Origin: Coriobacteriales bacterium | GTDB taxonomy: Bacteria > Actinomycetota > Coriobacteriia > Coriobacteriales > UBA8131 | DNA: 5,294 bases | Direction of reading: 5' to 3' | Assembly (NCBI GenBank): GCA_031286975.1 | Contig: JAITTM010000141.1 | Span: 1-5,294 of the forward strand | Part shown: positions 4,908 through 5,294 of the stretch, one piece after another | Layout: each line of letters opens with the position of its first letter | Numbering within the stretch: the first letter of the stretch is position 1 | Notes under the pieces: model-generated | What the model was told of the DNA's origin: nothing | The model's input: the letters and a program-made list of their open reading frames with translations, nothing else | The model's database searches: none | Translations under genes and position numbers: made by a program

Positions 4908-5294
4908 CTAATACTCGTAGGGCAGGTTCAGGATTCTGCCCGTGCCTTCTCCCGATCTCTGCGCGTCCTTATGGGGACGGACGAGAAGCGAGGGACCGGT
5001 TGAGGGCTGCGGCAGAGGCTCAATGGCATCGGTGGCGTCGGGATATTTTGCCTTGAGCTCCTCGATCTCGCCAAAATCAAGCGCCCGCTGGTGGCAGGTG
5101 GCAACACAGATGGGCAGCTTGTCCTGTGCAAGGTAGTCTCGGCACATATCGCATTTGACCTCTTTGCCGGTCTCCTCGTTGAGCACGGGGATGGAGTAGG
5201 GGCAGGCCCCCTCGCAGCTTCTGCAACCGATGCAGACCTCCTGGTCGATCCAGACGGCGCCGGTCTCCCCATCTTTTGTGATGGCGCTTACGGG
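4908..5294 (-). CDS. DmsB-like 4Fe-4S ferredoxin-type electron-transfer subunit, C-terminal fragment
   Basis: The visible 128 residues are the C-terminal part of an iron-sulfur subunit of a DMSO-reductase-family enzyme; the N-terminus lies beyond the right edge. The fragment has VCIGCRSCEGACPYSIP (Cys21, 24, 27 and 31 of the fragment), then KCDMC...PICVATCHQRALDFG (Cys48, 51, 63 and 67). This is the order found in DmsB, where these cysteines help ligate two of the four 4Fe-4S clusters. The tail has the DmsB-like LPQPSTGPSLLVRPHKDA. The subunit would relay electrons between a quinol-oxidising membrane anchor and the catalytic subunit. The final motif is CxxxCH where CxxxCP is usual. The frame is open through the edge, so an internal ATG at 5186 is not the start, as it would lose the first cluster. 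The torD-like gene follows after 5 nt. The substrate cannot be told. Confidence 0.9.
   Translation of the reverse strand, partial: PVSAITKDGETGAVWIDQEVCIGCRSCEGACPYSIPVLNEETGKEVKCDMCRDYLAQDKLPICVATCHQRALDFGEIEELKAKYPDATDAIEPLPQPSTGPSLLVRPHKDAQRSGEGTGRILNLPYEY

Noticed and set aside
4928..5272. Minus-strand open frame with Arg/Ser/Pro-rich product
   Set aside because: It is a frame-shifted shadow of the DmsB-like gene, which has eight conserved cysteines in the other frame.

Overview
The window looks like chromosome of an anaerobic, fairly GC-rich actinobacterium, most likely of the Coriobacteriia (Eggerthellaceae type). The reasons are a DmsB-like ferredoxin with a TorD-type chaperone, a PadR/DUF2812 pair, frequent GTG starts and high-GC codon use. 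No rRNA, tRNA, CRISPR array or mobile element was seen, and the lineage call is an inference. Seven genes are supported, five complete and two running off the edges.

Left part (1-1381): a serine beta-lactamase-family hydrolase fragment on the minus strand diverges from an alpha/beta hydrolase of the proline iminopeptidase type on the plus strand. They share a short AT-rich promoter region. The hydrolase carries an Ala-rich low-complexity insert encoded by 9-bp repeats.

Middle (1401-3122): a minus-strand two-gene operon encodes a small AhpD/carboxymuconolactone decarboxylase-like protein followed by the radical SAM enzyme ArsS. The stop and start codons overlap as TAGTG. These are the two partner families linked to arsenosugar biosynthesis, but no arsM lies in the window. 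ArsS contains an Ala/Pro-rich insert of about 59 residues, built from a 48-bp tandem repeat that is extremely G-rich on the plus strand. A good minus-strand promoter precedes the operon and is overlaid by two inverted repeats.

Right-middle (3026-4031): a padR-type regulator and a DUF2812 membrane protein form a plus-strand operon diverging from the arsS operon. The promoter is near consensus (perfect TTGACA, 17-bp spacer, TATATT). It is covered by a set of AT-rich palindromes that look like an autoregulatory operator. These palindromes are absent from the arsS promoter, so the two divergent operons may have separate regulators.

Right end (4177-5294): a minus-strand operon contains the C-terminal part of a DmsB-like electron-transfer subunit followed, 5 nt later, by a TorD-family chaperone. 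This is the tail of a molybdopterin oxidoreductase operon whose catalytic subunit probably lies beyond the right edge. Its substrate cannot be read from here.

The strongest leads are the repeat-encoded insert and G-quadruplex motif inside arsS, the similar insert in the neighbouring hydrolase, the padR operator cluster, and arsS without arsM.
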